From the NCBI GenBank assembly GCA_026260175.1, contig JAKCWW010000747.1, positions 1-64,000 of the forward strand: a stretch of 64,000 nucleotides of DNA. Direction: 5' to 3'. A program made the position numbers and the translations under genes. This DNA is from Reticulitermes lucifugus (Eukaryota; Arthropoda; Insecta; Blattodea; Rhinotermitidae). The notes beneath the pieces are model-generated. The model made no database searches. It was not told where the DNA came from and worked only from the letters and a program-made list of their open reading frames with translations. Positions 22,345-36,900 of this stretch are shown here, piece after piece; position 1 is the first letter of the stretch; every line of letters starts with the position of its first letter.

Positions 22345-24898
22345 CTGCGTGCAGATATTACAGTAATTTAAATGGAAGCCATTACCAGCTACCTGGACAT
22401 TTTGGACAATAAGCTGCATTGCTTTTTTAGGGAAGATGTCAGTTCATCTCCTAGGTCAGTGGTGTTGTCAGGGAAGATGTTTTGAATAAACGTGTTTTTA
22501 TAATTCATTAAAGTCCAAAATAATTCCCATCTGCTACAACTGTGGCCTTATCAGAGGACTGGTGTAACGTTTTCTACATTGCGTGCTCATGACATTCAAA
22601 ATATTTTACTTTGAGACAAGAAGATATGTTTGATTGTTGCCTGTGATTGGGTTGCTGTCCTTGTCAGTATCACAGTATATAGTAGCTAAAACCTAAAGAG
22701 GAATAACACTCAAATTAAGAAATTCTATTCATGTAGTTAGTTTTGGAATGAACCAGATACAGATATTCAACCTTGATACTTGGACACTGCTTACCAGTCA
22801 TGGCTATCATACATGTACGCAAGAGGACAGAGTAAATTTTGTAATATCTCTGGCCATTTTCTATTCTGCTTGTTACTTTGTAATTCCTGCTAGCTGCTTA
22901 CAGTAGTTGCCAGAAAGTATTTATTTGTAATGGATTCACTGCTGCTATCAGTAACCAGGCTGTGTACCAACCAGTGATTGGATGATGGTAAATAATGAAC
23001 TGGAATGGATGTCAGAGGAAGTGGGTGTGGCCTAATTTAACATACTTTCCCAGCTTTGCCTGGAGGAACTGAGGGAAACAACAAAAATGTCAGTCAGGCA
23101 GGATAATCAAGTGTCTCAGCTGGGATGTGAACTAGGCATCTCCCAATATACCTCAGAAATTTTACGTTACTTGTACCGTACATTTTTGATTATACAAATC
23201 TTATTCAGACAAATGTACACTGTTTTATGTTATTCCACACAACTTTTTATTAAAGACTGCCCAACATGTTTCGAACCTATACAAGGTTCATCTTCAGGGG
23301 CTTACTTGTTGAAATTACATCAGCTATACATCTGGTGTCTGAATAAGATTTGTATACCTCAGAAATGTTATCACTTGACCTAACCCTTATGAGTTCTACC
23401 CCGTATTTGTCTGTTACCTGGCAGAGGGAAAGAATTTTCTTTTGCCACCACATTTAGACCATCTGGCACCCATGCAGTCTCCTCTCCAGTGGGTGCCGGG
23501 AACCCCATCTTGTTCCAAAGTGCCTAGATTTTGACCTACACTCCACCATACATCTTCATATATAAAACAGGTATATGCAAGCGTATAGTAGCGGACTGGT
23601 GCATAGAGTTATTTGAACAGACTTTTTTTTTTTCTAAACAATAATTTATATAATGCTGGATGGTAGGATGACTGTGAATAAAGAACTGGAAAGGATGTGG
23701 AATTGGTGATGGTCTGTTTTAAGGCACTTTCCTAGAACTTACTTTGACAGACGGGGAAAAAAATGAAAAATGTTTCTACACCTGGTCATTGATCCAAGAT
23801 TTGAAACCCTAACCTCCCAGATAAGAAACAACATGCTTACCATTCATCCATACTGTAAAAGTAAAGTCCTTGTGCATCATTAAGCACCACACCATGAAGG
23901 ACTACGAGCTTCATGCATTTTCCACCTCACTGCTAGATTGGTGGAGGAGTTAATATTCTGTAACTCAGATAGCCTATAAAGAGCCAGTATAGTGGTTGGG
24001 CATCTAAACATTCTGGCATCATTCAGTCTTTGGACTTTGTGTCCAGCATCCCATGTTTAGTGTAAAATTAAAATGCAATGTTACTTGGACAGGATTGGTC
24101 CTCATCATCAGGCAAAGGAGTGAAGGAATTGCTTACTTAGTTGGGACAGATAGGAAAATTTATTCTAAACTTGGCCCAAGGGCAAGGGCCAATCCTGTCT
24201 GAGAAACTTTGTGTTATTTTATTTTATTTTATTTTAAACATGGGATGATAGACAATTCCAAAGATCAACTTATTCCAAATGTGATATACCACTGTCAGAA
24301 TACTGTAGAAAGATAGACAATCCGAATTTGATTTCTGGCAGTGATTTTTCTTATTGCTACCACTGAGTTCAGACTGACTGCTGTGGGGCCTACAACAGCC
24401 TCCTGTCCATTAAATACTGGGGTCACCTGTCCTGGAGCAATGCAACCAGAACATGAAGCTGCCCAGTCTCCTCCATCTAATGCCATGTTTAGAAATGTGT
24501 TGTGCTGCAACTCCACTTCTGCATGCACCTTCATGGTGCGGTTCTTACAGAGATAATTTACCAACTTGACAGTGCATCCATATGAGGGTGAGAACTCACG
24601 TGCATTCCTGTCTCCTCTTCTGTGTAGTTCCCATACTGTTCTATGATACACTTTGCCTTCTCTAAGTATTTCTTCTTAGTGTCTGGCTCCCACCATTCTA
24701 CCAAATTGCCATCCTTGTCAAACTGTCGGCCCTGTATGAAAGTTAAACTTGTTCTGTGTCACTGTGGTAGTTTTGTCAGAACAGGTAACATCAACTCCTT
24801 CATGCTTGAAATTCTGAATAATATATAAATGTATATTGTTTTTATGGAGGCTGGCACTCTAGATGAGTTGTAGTGCCAAATGGTGGTGGTGGTGGTGG

Positions 24899-24931
<33 letters not shown>

Positions 24932-27900
24932 GGTTTCTGCCTCAGACTAATAAGTTAATGCTTTTTAAGGAAATAAACACTTAATTGTGAGAGTCATATG
25001 AAACACAAATATACTGTGTAGTTAAAATTCAGAGTTTTAAAGTGTTAGTGCAGGTAGTATGAATAGTCATCACTGTGCTGTAAATAGCTAGTAGTAACAT
25101 GTTCTTCCACACCTGATCATCAAAGCCATGTGTTATCTCGTGACCAATAACAAATCCAATTGCTCCATAGTTCATATAGCGTGGTCGTTCACTGTTGAAG
25201 AATGCACCTTGGAGGATGCCAGCAGGGAACTCTGTGAAACAGAATGGGACCACTGTGTAGGTGACCGCCGTCCCACTTTTTTAGGGCTCAGATTACCGAC
25301 ATTTTGAAGCTGTACTTACGGATGCTGTTTTCAATTGAACTGTAGAAAGCGTTGACAACAGCCGGACGCCCGTGAGTAATCCATTCAGTCTTGTTGACCT
25401 TGGTGCGAAGTCGTCCAAATGAATAGTTCATTCCAAACTTGGTGACATTGAGGATGCTTTCCAGATAAAGGTTAGGGTCAACTTCAAGCTGTGGATTAAA
25501 CACGTTCATATCATTTCATCCTACAGGAACTGACATCACGCCACACTTAAAAGATTGCTTATATCTGTTATCTCCACACATCACGGATGAGTCATTAGCA
25601 CTCGGGCTTCATGCACACACACACTTTTATTGGGCTCTGCTGAATCTGGGATACAATTTTGTGACAGCACCAAAGCCAAATACATCCTGCTACTGCCATG
25701 GGGCAAGTCCATATTGAAAGCCAATGGTTGCCCAGGTAGTTTTTATTTTATAGAATTGAAAACTCATTACTGTGCTCACAGACATGTCCTGCATCTGTTT
25801 ATAATTAACAGCAAGCTTTAATTTAATACTTAAGGTTCATAAAACTAATACGGCTACTTACAGATCCAAGTTTAGGCTGCAAGGAAATAAAAGAAATTCA
25901 TCTTAATCACTGCAGATATTATAAATATGGCTTGAAGTTACTCAGGGTGCTCAGCTTAATCACGGCATTATAAATTTCACTTGGGGGAGGTGGGGGGAGA
26001 TATCAACTCCCCCTGACCTGGAAACAGACTTCAGAACTACTCCCAGTGCCCAAATATAACTGGACACCCCACAAATTGTCTGACAAATTTAGTCTCCTCT
26101 AGCAAAGGTAAAGGTCACCTCCATCACATGCATAAGCAGGCATAGAGGGGAGGCAGAGGTATAGCTCCAACCCATTTGCAACCTCAACGTTAGAAGGGAG
26201 TGGGTGGTCAGCACCACACCCTGGCTGCACTACCCCTGGGAAAAACCATTGTACAGGCTGCTGGGTGGGCCTCGGGGTCAGTCTGGACAGACACGGAAAA
26301 TTTTGCCCCTACCAGGATTCGATCCCTGGACCATTCCGCCTGCAGCAAGTCGCTATACCGAGTACTCTATCCCGGCCGCTGTCTCCCCTAGTACTTATAT
26401 ATTTTTGCCTTTCATGTTTAACACACCTTTCAAACAAGGGACATCAGATAACATTAACCATTTAGTATACATAAAAATGTAACTTTCTTGTTTTCCACCA
26501 CGGACCTAACAGAGAATACCCAGGAACATGAAATTTACTCCACAGTATGTATAGCAGCCACAGTTGTTCAAGCAGTGTGCAAGTGTTAACGTTTCTGAAT
26601 GCAGTTACAATCCTCATAGCCAGTTTTGTTTAATTACATCAGCAAACTTTAATTTTGTAATCAGAGTGTTATTCCAGCTCTCAAGTTTTAGCCACTACAT
26701 GCCGGTATTGACAAGGCAAACAGCCATATCTCACGTGAACAGATATGTCATCTNCCCAATGGCTCGACAGCCCCTAGGGGGCCTAGGCCGCCTCAGTTTT
26801 CGAGACAGATATGTTATCTAGCACTTATTCTCAAATGTTTCCCTCTTTGAAGCAAAGTGTGTGTGTGTGTGTCATTGATCTCCATTACAAACTTCAACAT
26901 TAGCGGAATATTCAGTTCATGAGGTTACATACCTTCTCATAAAAGTCCTCCAGCTTCGTGTCGTCGAGCAGTTCATCAGGATACGCGATGTGGACAGCCA
27001 TTGCTTTTGCTTTCTGTAGCCCCTTCTGCCTGTTTCAACATACCACAGTGTCCGTAATCTTACAACCCTGAAGGTTTGAGATTTTCATGGCCGTGAAAAT
27101 GAAAATTTTCTTCTGTTCTGAAGTTAGAGGTACTCTTGTACATATCTAAAAAACTACATGATGTCACAGCCCAAAATACTGTAATCTTAAACCAACTATT
27201 TTAAAAGCATCAAATGTCATATACCCAACCAATTTCCTGTTGGAGTTCTGTACTTACTTGGTTTTCTCGTCCATCCAGTCAACATTCATGAGGATATTGA
27301 CGAACTGTTTGCGGATGTCATCCACCATCTCCATAGCTGTGGTCTTGGCCTCCTCCTTGAAGAATTTCCGCACATACAGTGACCCCACTGGGATGGATAA
27401 GCTGTAATAGGTCCCATTGCTGTTATTGTTGTATTTGTCAGTACAAGCTGCATTGCACTGAAGTTCAAATAATATATAAACATTTGGTTGCTACCTCACA
27501 GGAAACATACTGGGTTTGCATTATAAAAACCAAACAGTTAATAGTCCTTGGGAAAGTAATTGACATTTTTCGTGAGCATCATACAAAACACATAAATGCA
27601 CTGTGTAGGCAAAATGTACTGTTCCAGAATGTTCAGCTGGTGTTACGTATAGCTGTTGTGCTTCAGAGGGGTAATGTGTTTCAGGGAAAATTAACTGCAT
27701 GGTACAGCAACTTCTTCAGCTATTGGTGGTCACTGATCTGATGAAACAGTTCTCTGTTATGGAACCCAGAGATTCCTAGAAGATAAGCACTGTGTCCTGT
27801 CCTGTTTTATCATTTTAATAACATCCTCCCATGTCAAGGTGAGCACAGATGGCTCAGTCAGTAACCTTTGTATGGGATGCATGACCAGAGTTTGATCTGT

Positions 27901-30900
27901 GTTTAGGCCAGCTGTCCGGAACTCTTCCAATTTCCTATCCAATTGGCAAGCAACTAAAGCTGCCAGGTAATGAATCTGACCATTCATCTCCAGCTGTTCC
28001 TACAGTTAAGGCTGCATTACTTCCGTGTTTCCTTTCATTTTCATGGTGTGGTGCTTATACACATGAGAAATTTTCACACCATATCCGTCTAGATCAAAGA
28101 TTCCAAGTGATGCCTTTACATAAATTTGTCAGTTATAATTTCATATACAGTTCTTAATGCTGGATATCTAGTCTTTCTTGATATATTAACAATATTTTGT
28201 CAAACCTACAATGATGAAGCTCCTTGTTGTGCAGTTTCTTCCATCCTTCTGTTACTTACTGTCCCTTAGGTCCAAATATTTTTCTTACCTGCTTGGACTT
28301 GGTTTATGAGCAACATCTGTTACTATATTCAATTCTTTTACACTTCCGTTTCCCTAGACACAATATGATTCCATTAACGAGCACCTGATGACTGAGTCAC
28401 TCACCCTCCACTGACAATGTCTATGCACTCCTTCCAACGTGCTTCCCGTTCTGTCTTTCCTGACAACACCGTTGAGAATTGCAACTGTCGATTTCGCAGT
28501 TCTTCATTTAGGTAGTTAACACTGGCACCTGCTACCCGGCTCATCACATAGTTTGCAAGAATCCTATAAGACAAAAATACGGAATCAGGTTGTGCACTAC
28601 ACACGATCATAGCCAGTGACCATTATTTTCAGTGCTACACACCTCTTGGGGGTCTCTGCTATGAGCTTCTCCAGCCCTTTGATGAAACTAGGCACTGACA
28701 CTATTATGACTTCATCTCTTGTAATGTGTACATGTTCTGGCAGGATGTTGTTGAAGTATGCCAGCCATGGGATCGTGGGAAATGTGCTCTGCATCTCATA
28801 CACTGGCATGGCATTGTACAACTTGGTCACATTGCGCCGTTCCTCACTCGGCAGTGACAGCTGCAAATATTCATACACTCTTATTTTTACAATCAAATTA
28901 GATTATTTTAAAGTCTATGAAACACACAGTATTATTTTGAACTTCAACAATATCACCATTTCCCCATATAGTGTGATGTGTACCCATCCAATTACAACAT
29001 GAACCATAGTATGAATTGTATGTTGGCAGTGTTTACTCCCTATAGCTTCAACTTTTTGTTTTGTACTTCATATGCTAACTCCATGGAACAGAATCGTTGT
29101 TGAGAAACTAATATAAACTCAGTTACTCAAGAAAATCTCCCTTTTTGTGGCACCTGAAGTTTCATTCCTGTGTCCACAAGAGCCTACCACTGGTCTTTAT
29201 CCTGAGACAAATGAACGCCGTCCACAACCTGAAACCCGTGGTTTTTTTAAACTAAAGTTCTGTAGGCGGTTCTTATACCCCAGCTTGCATCCCACCCATC
29301 TCAACCTTGATTTGTTCATCATAATATTTGGTGATGGGTACAAATTATGAAGCTCTTCATTTTTTAATTTTCTGTACTGTCTTTCTCCTAGCTCCAAGTG
29401 TCCCCCTCTGTTCTGAAACACCATCAGAGACACACAAATCATGTGCCTGTGATGCTGTTCATCTGTTACTGATTCATATAGGCACTCACAAAATCAAATA
29501 TGGCTAAAATCATGACTATATGTTTTCCTCTTATTGCAAGAGATAAAGTTTAACACCCATATAAAACAACAGGTAATATAGCCCAAATATACAGTGACAG
29601 ATTATGTAAATTTTTAATTATCTAAGTGAGAGCCAAGGTAAATGTGAACAAGCCACAGGAGCATGGACACTCACATTGGCCAACTTCATTTCAAACTCAA
29701 CGCTCTCACGTATCTCCTTGACAGCGCGGTCCCTTTTTGCCCCTAGGGTCACTGCAATGTCCACTAGATACTTGTAGTATGCATCCACCAGTTTCTCACT
29801 GAAGCCCTTGGTCAAGTACTCACGGCTCAGACCCAAGGATGCTTGGTCCAGCTGCAATCAGAATTGGGCAATTTAAATTGACAGTGAAAATTCCACAGCC
29901 CTGAAAGAATAGAGACATCAGGCACTCCATAATTAAGAAGTTTATAAGAAGAAATTAATTTGCTAAACAGACAAGCATAAGTATTTTTGAGATTATGATC
30001 TTTTGGAATGTGATGTCGTGTGCTTTGATAAATAGGCACCAACATTTCGTAGAAAATTTCTGCCTACATCTTCAGGTCTAATAACCACCATTAGAATCTC
30101 ACAAACTTACATGTGTCATTTGAGGTTCTCAAGATGGTAGTACAATTATGTCTTCCAAGATGTGGTGCCATGTAATTTGGTAGAAAAATATTGACACCAA
30201 AGGAACCTGCTGCTTACATCTTCAGGATCAACCCTCAAAATGGGTGTAGCAGTTTCCCCCTAAGCATGGTGTCTTATCCCAAAGGCCATAAACTTAAAGA
30301 GCAGATTGTAGTGGTATGATTCTCAGATATTCCTGCTATTCTTTTTCTGTCTCCAAACTGGCTGTGAGGCTCATTCACTGCCCTGCCCTGCACGTAACTT
30401 GTGGTAATGGTGTTTGGTGCCCAAATCATTAAGTCAGTATTTGTTCTGCTTTAGTTGCTATGGTCAAGAATGTGTTTTGCTTTATACCCTCTCTTAATAT
30501 ATGCCTAGATGGCATGGTGTTATTACCTTTAGTTTGATATTTCTGCAAATAACGCTAAGTAATTTAAATTTCCGCGGTCATGATAATACAAAACAATAAC
30601 CTCTATACGTTACAGAAGTAACAACAAATTTGAATATAATTCACCTTTTGTTCCCGTTATCAGCAGGTTTTTTATTTCAGTTTATTAATGCATCAATTAT
30701 GTCTAGCACCGACTTCATCACAGCATGTACTTAATGTAAATTCTTGTATCAAACTTACGTTGATGGAGCGATAGGAGGAGTTTTTGGCGTCGGTGGACAC
30801 TGAAAAGTCCATGAAGTAGTCAACACTGTAACCCATGGCCCTGAAGTCGAAGACGGACTGACGCCAGTCGAACTTGCCGTCGGTCCAGGCTTCACCGTCT

Positions 30901-33900
30901 AGCACGGGCCAGCCACCAAGGTGGCGCAGAATGTCCAGCAAGGGCGTGACGCCGCGGCTTTCAATGTGCGCTGAAACAGCCCACACGGTCAGAACCCAAA
31001 AAAAGAACCCCCCAAAAAGCTAAATATGTAGACTCGCACATCACTGGGTTGTTATACGGATACTTCCTAACCATATCGGGGACTGCGCTTACGCTAACGG
31101 ATTTTCCGTCTTTACTGAGGGCCTTGTTGTCGTCATACGAAGGACTTTACGCAACAAATGACAATATGTCCATATGGGGAGGGGGGTTTGGTTGTATGGA
31201 TGTCTTGGGGTTTGAACCCAGAGTGGCTTGGTCGTGTAGGCTGTAGGCTTCTGCGACCTGGGGGAGGCAGGCCGTGCCCTTCTTTGAATTATACACTGGC
31301 ATTTGCCATACACCTCTGGAAAATCGTAGAAAAACTCGATCAGAACAGGCAGAAAATTCTAAGTATTGCTCGTTTATTTTTATCTGGCCTCCTTGTTACG
31401 GATAGGCTCGAATGGCCAGCTGCTGTCAGTTAAGGCCTTAGGCAACTTTGGTTAGCCTACGGTCGGCTCAAGTACCTTCCCAGTTGCCGAACTAGGGTGT
31501 TTGTCGCACCACCTACATTAAGCCGAAACTCTCTGTCAGTGCTTTGATGTGGTCGGCGAAAAATGGAACCTTCAAGTCCTCTTGAATTTGCCTGTTACCA
31601 GCGTACCAAGGTGCTTTAGTCACAGTGCGAAGGCACTTGGATTTTAAAACCTACAACTTCCGGACTTGCCGGCGAGCAGCGGACCCCCAGGCACGTACGA
31701 GTATGTTAATCATGGGATGAATGAGTTACGTTGTGATGAAAGCCCAGCCGAAAAGCGTGTGTCAGGCTTGTATAGTAGGTATAATAAAGGCTGAAGTTTG
31801 TTAATGTATATTTGTGAATGTTATACTAGAGGCATTGGTCTGTCTCTTGTGAGTGTTGTCAGGTAGAGGTCTCTGCCACGGGCTGGTCACTCGTCCAGAG
31901 GAGTCCTACCGAGTGTGGTGAGGCTAAAGTGTGTGATCGCGAAACCTCGAAAAATGAGGAGGCCTAGGCCCCCTACGGGCTGTCGAGCCATAGGGAAAAA
32001 AAATACTAAAGGAACACGGAATGTACAATTGCAAGATTTCGGTTGAGCTGCTTATAAAGCAGAATCGGTAAGAACTATTTTCTTGGCAGTACTAACAGAA
32101 ATCTTGGACAGACAACTATAGACCCGTGACCGTGAAGGCCATCACATATACAATTCGTTATTATATCAAAACTCCGCGGCTCCTGTCAGTATTAGTGGAG
32201 GCCTTTCTCATACAAACGTGAACTAACAGATCTTTTCCGTGAACGCCCAGTGGTAGACTTGGCATGTCCCCATTCTTCTCCCTCTCATCAATCGAAGTGT
32301 TCGCCGACGAACGTGGTAGAGCTTCAGACTAATGTTAGGTCTACTCACTCTTGTTCATGCACGCCTTGAAGAGGTTCTTCACGAGGCGGAAGGGCTTCCT
32401 GTCCTGCAGACTAATAGGCTCTTCTATGACGGTACGCAGCTGCTCTTGCAGCTCATCATTCACAATGCTGAAGCGGTTTACCGTCGACTTCTCGTCAGGA
32501 ATCACTGTATTCTTTACGAACTGCCCGCATGCGAACTTGTAGAAATCGTCGCATGGCTCTACGGCTGGATCCATGCTCTTCAGGATGCTGGAGGCTGCAA
32601 AACACACTTCGGCTAAGCTAACAATGTAAACCACCGTGTCATTAGTAAAGCCCCATTTAACGATATATCATGCGATAAGTCTTCGATTTCTCACCTTGGA
32701 TGCCCGGGTTCGATTGCAGGGACCGTCCATATGGGATTTGAACTGAACAGAGTGTCACTGGCCAGGATTTTCTCCCAGCACTTCTCTTTCCCCCTGCCAA
32801 TTATCATTCCGCCAGTTCTGTCTATTATCAGGGGCTGGTACGGTAGGCTGCAGTACTAAGGGGCTCAGTCGCATCCCACCCCAACATAAAGAACTAGTTG
32901 TTTTGTGGCACCACTGACTAGGCACATACCTGTATGTACACAGCCCGCTGTCAGGCAGATGTCGCTGCTGTTCTTGATAGATTTTCTCCCAGGAAGTAGC
33001 CAACTGGAACCTGAAAGAGCAGCGGGCAAGGAGGGAAAGGATTCTGGTAGGACAGGCGGTAGAGTTCACTCGTTATTTTCAGTTAACATTCCAAATAATA
33101 TTCAGTGCTTTATTATTTTGTCTAATTTTAATTTAGAAAATGAACACTTTCATTTCTTTTTGTTTCCATGCAGGTGCGCACCCAGAATTTTTCCTTGAGG
33201 CTGACCCAGAGGCTATAGATAATTTATGTTTGATTTTAAAAATTTTGTTATAAAAATCAAGTTGTAAGTACAACATAACACTGTCTGCAACTGCATTTGT
33301 ATAGATACGAATATAACTACATGTTACTTGGCTCAATCACAGTGTCCTATCTTCTTGTTTCTTTTTTAATTCTATTAATTTATTTTTCCAAATTCTAATG
33401 TACTAGACATCAGCCGATTTCAGTGGCTGATTTCGGCTGAAGGGGAAATCACGTAAAACGTTTGATATCATAATATCTACAAATTGTGTTTTTTTACGTT
33501 TCTGGTTTGGGGGGGCGCCCTTGTTTCCATGGTAAGTTGTAGTTTGAGCTGGTGAAATCTACAACGGCGTAGTTAGTGTCAAGTGTCAAAACATGCCAGT
33601 AAAATATTGCCACTGCCATTAGGAACGTCAGAGATACTGATAGCCATATTAATTGGTGTTACTGAGCAAGCAATATCTTTTGTAGGATGCCAAGAGTTAA
33701 TGAAATAGCAGTTTATCTAGTCTATTTTGCTGTCAGACGCACACGCAGGGCCGATTGCCACCTCTTCCCCCCTTTGTTCAACCTTATCTCCTTTGGATGC
33801 GTGCTTACAATGTAAAACAAGGTGGCAAATGGTGTACTTCGCAACGTATACACACTTTATCAAGGCGTTCTGTACTTTCAAACTTGAAGGTGTTACGCTA

Positions 33901-36900
33901 CACGCGTAGGCCTAACTGTAATTTATTTTACTCTCGTAAGAAAGTGCGGCCTTCCCTGCACTGATTTTCACCAAACTCACAAGTCCTTAACAGCATTGTT
34001 TACGTATCTCTTATACCAAATTTCAATCAAACCGGAAAATAAATGTGGAAAGTACATATAGAAATTCATTTACATCCTATGTGGTTTGTACTGTGCCGAT
34101 TTTTACGAAACTGGTAACCACACAATACATTTTTGTGAACATTTCTTGTACCTAATTTTATCCAAATCGGATGAAAATTACAGAATATACGCGCAAAATT
34201 TAATTCACGCCCTTAAGTAAAATGTTGCTTCCACTGCACCGATTTTCACGAAACTCGCATTTACGCAACGACTTTGCGTAGCGATCTGGTGTAACGAATT
34301 TCACACAAATCGGTGAAGAAATCTGGAAAGTACAGGTGGAAATTCACTTATGCCCTCAAGTGAAGTATGATTGCCAGTGAGTCGACTTTTACGAAATGTA
34401 CTCTTGCTCGACAAGCAACCGTAAAAAATTTCTATACCGAATTTCATACAAAAGAGTCGACAAACCGTTTAATAGCTGGAGGTAGGTTACAGGCAGATGG
34501 ACGGACGGATGTTGTCTCCATATAAGGCTTCATTCTCTTACCTCGTAGTAAAAAAGCCTAATAATCACAATAATAGACTTCTTTCTCAGTTTTGTGAAGT
34601 ACATCCGTGAAATATTTTGTTCCTGCTTCCTGACTTTTCCCTCAGATTTTGCCATCCTAGGCGCTGGCCTAGTCGGTTCAACCGTCCCTGCGGACACTGC
34701 ACATAACGGGGCTCAGCGTTCATGATCTTGATTTTCATTTATATGTAGTGTTTGGAATCTCAGTCAGGAGACCTGCTATCCTAAAAATAATCTTCATGTG
34801 GGACATCGCGTTGTTTTTCGTGGTTCTCCTTGGTCCCTCCAGGCAAGACTGGTGCTGTTCCTTCACAGTGCCGTTTGGTGGTATGTAGGCCTAGCCTATG
34901 CCGTTGTGAAGATGTCTTTACATAAAAGAAAACAGTGACACTCTACTTCAGTATTATACTTCTTATCAAGTGGCCTTGTGTCGTTCGGCTTCCCACCCAC
35001 ACTTTATATGAATTTCTATCCAGCACTAACGCTCTGACCTTCCCGTCAGCAAGTATCTGCATCAGTTCTCGGCCTGTTGGTTTCTGTTCTTAGGGTTTCC
35101 GTTGTTATCCTTGTTTTTTACAAGCAGATCTTGCAATATCATAACTACAAATGCACCACCCCCTTCTCCTTTCAAATCCATGCTCAGCTTCTAATGTCTA
35201 CAGCTGTAACAGCATCGTAAAGCAACTTCAGAGTTTGTACTGTCTTCCCATCTATGAGTAAAATGGTAAAGTTCTCGCTAGAACGGGCCATGAAAGCCCA
35301 GAGGGGGAGTTGAGGTATAGCTCTACTCTTTCTTTAACCCTGGCACTAGATGAAAGAGACCCGGTACCCATATATAGAAGTAGATCTTCCAAATGATCTC
35401 TTCCCATTTGAGTTCTGTGTATATTATTTCCAGCACGTACTACACAATTCGCCCATCGAGTAACTTTAATGAATAGTCTGCGTGAGAGGGTTTCCTCTTC
35501 TCTTCAGCGGCCAGACCGGCTCTGTGACCCACCCTCCCTTTTATCCAGTGCTTACCGGGGGCTCCTTTCCCAATGCTTGAAGCTGTCCGCTCACCTCCTA
35601 CTAGTACCGACGTTAGTTGTGTGTGGAGCTAAACCTCCACTCTTATATGTTTTCGTGGCGAGGTGTTTAAGCGAGGGAAGGGACAACTCACGCTGTTATC
35701 TGCGCCCAGGTTTACTATGGTCCTTCCTGTGCCCGCGGTACATTGGCTGCTAGACACGAACATGGCTGTTGAATGCAAACATTCTTGAAGGTCACTTGTA
35801 TTTACACATTTTTACGATATTAAATTTTGTTTAAGATCACGCTGAAGGCCACGTGACATATGAGGTGCCTGATCTCATACGTGAGCCTGAGCAGTCAGTA
35901 GAGACGAGCAGCGTGACGGGACGGCATTCGCAGTGACGATGTTGCTTCCTGCAGACTGCATAAACGCCTTCCAACATTAACCCTATGAAGTATGAATGTC
36001 CCCTAAATATTCATCTTTTACCTGACAGAAAACACATTGTCTCCATTACAAACACAGGACAGTTAATGCTGTTTGGAGACAATATTTGCACCTAAGAGGG
36101 AGGATGCATTATGAGGGTGCAGAAAACCGTATAATGTATTATATATATTATCATATACAATATATTATTACGATTATCAAATTAAAGGTAATCAAATGTG
36201 TACAGGGTTTTAGTGGGAAAACCTGAAGGAATGGCGCCACTTGAAAGACGTAGGCGTACATGGGAGGATAGCATTAAAAAGGTTTTAACGTACAAGACAT
36301 GAATTGTAACGTATACAATGTTATATTGAAAGTTTATGTGATATAATAATGGTAACTACAACGCTTCAGTCGAATAATTTATGGCGTATAAGATATACGT
36401 ATTGTTTGAAGGCTGCTAGAAATGTTTGAGTTTGATGGCAGCCACACGGTAAGCAGAACGTGAAGTTCACGTAGTGTTAGGTTAGTGACGTGCAGGAGGT
36501 TGCGTTGCACTGGGTAGGTAGCTGGAGTGGGCGGTATGTGAGGAGGAAGTGTGTGGTTTGTACAGGTACAGGTAGCTGGAGTGGGCGGTATGTGAGGAGG
36601 AAGTGTGTGGTTTGTACAGGTACAGGTAGCTGGAGTGGGCGGTATGTGAGGAGGAAGTGTGTGGTTTGTACAGGTCATTTGTTGTTGTTAGGAGTGAAAT
36701 GTAAGGAAATACGAGGGACTGGCCAGGTAGTTACTATTGGGGGAAACAGAGAATGGATACAACATTTCGTTTATTGAAATGATCTTCTTTCTTTGGACTT
36801 TGTCCATCGTATAACTTTCAGTGTAGTACTTAAAATATGGATATATACCGATTCCACACCGGTTGTCTAATTCAACTCTATTGGGCTTGACGATGGTATA

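Noticed and set aside
24090-24205. Possible further hammerhead core (minus CTGATGA near 24110)
   Set aside because: The second box is AAGTAAC rather than GAAAC, and the inverted partner is only partly similar. Too weak to call.
30693-30758. Extension of the neprilysin exon beyond its donor into the open frame downstream
   Set aside because: A good gtaagt donor at 30758 and in-phase continuation at 29851 match the family. The extra residues do not.
36379-36777. Long repetitive open frames on both strands (Pro/Thr-rich one way, Gly/Arg/Cys-rich the other)
   Set aside because: They come from the 54-bp minisatellite, whose period is a multiple of three. There is no start context, splice support or family similarity.
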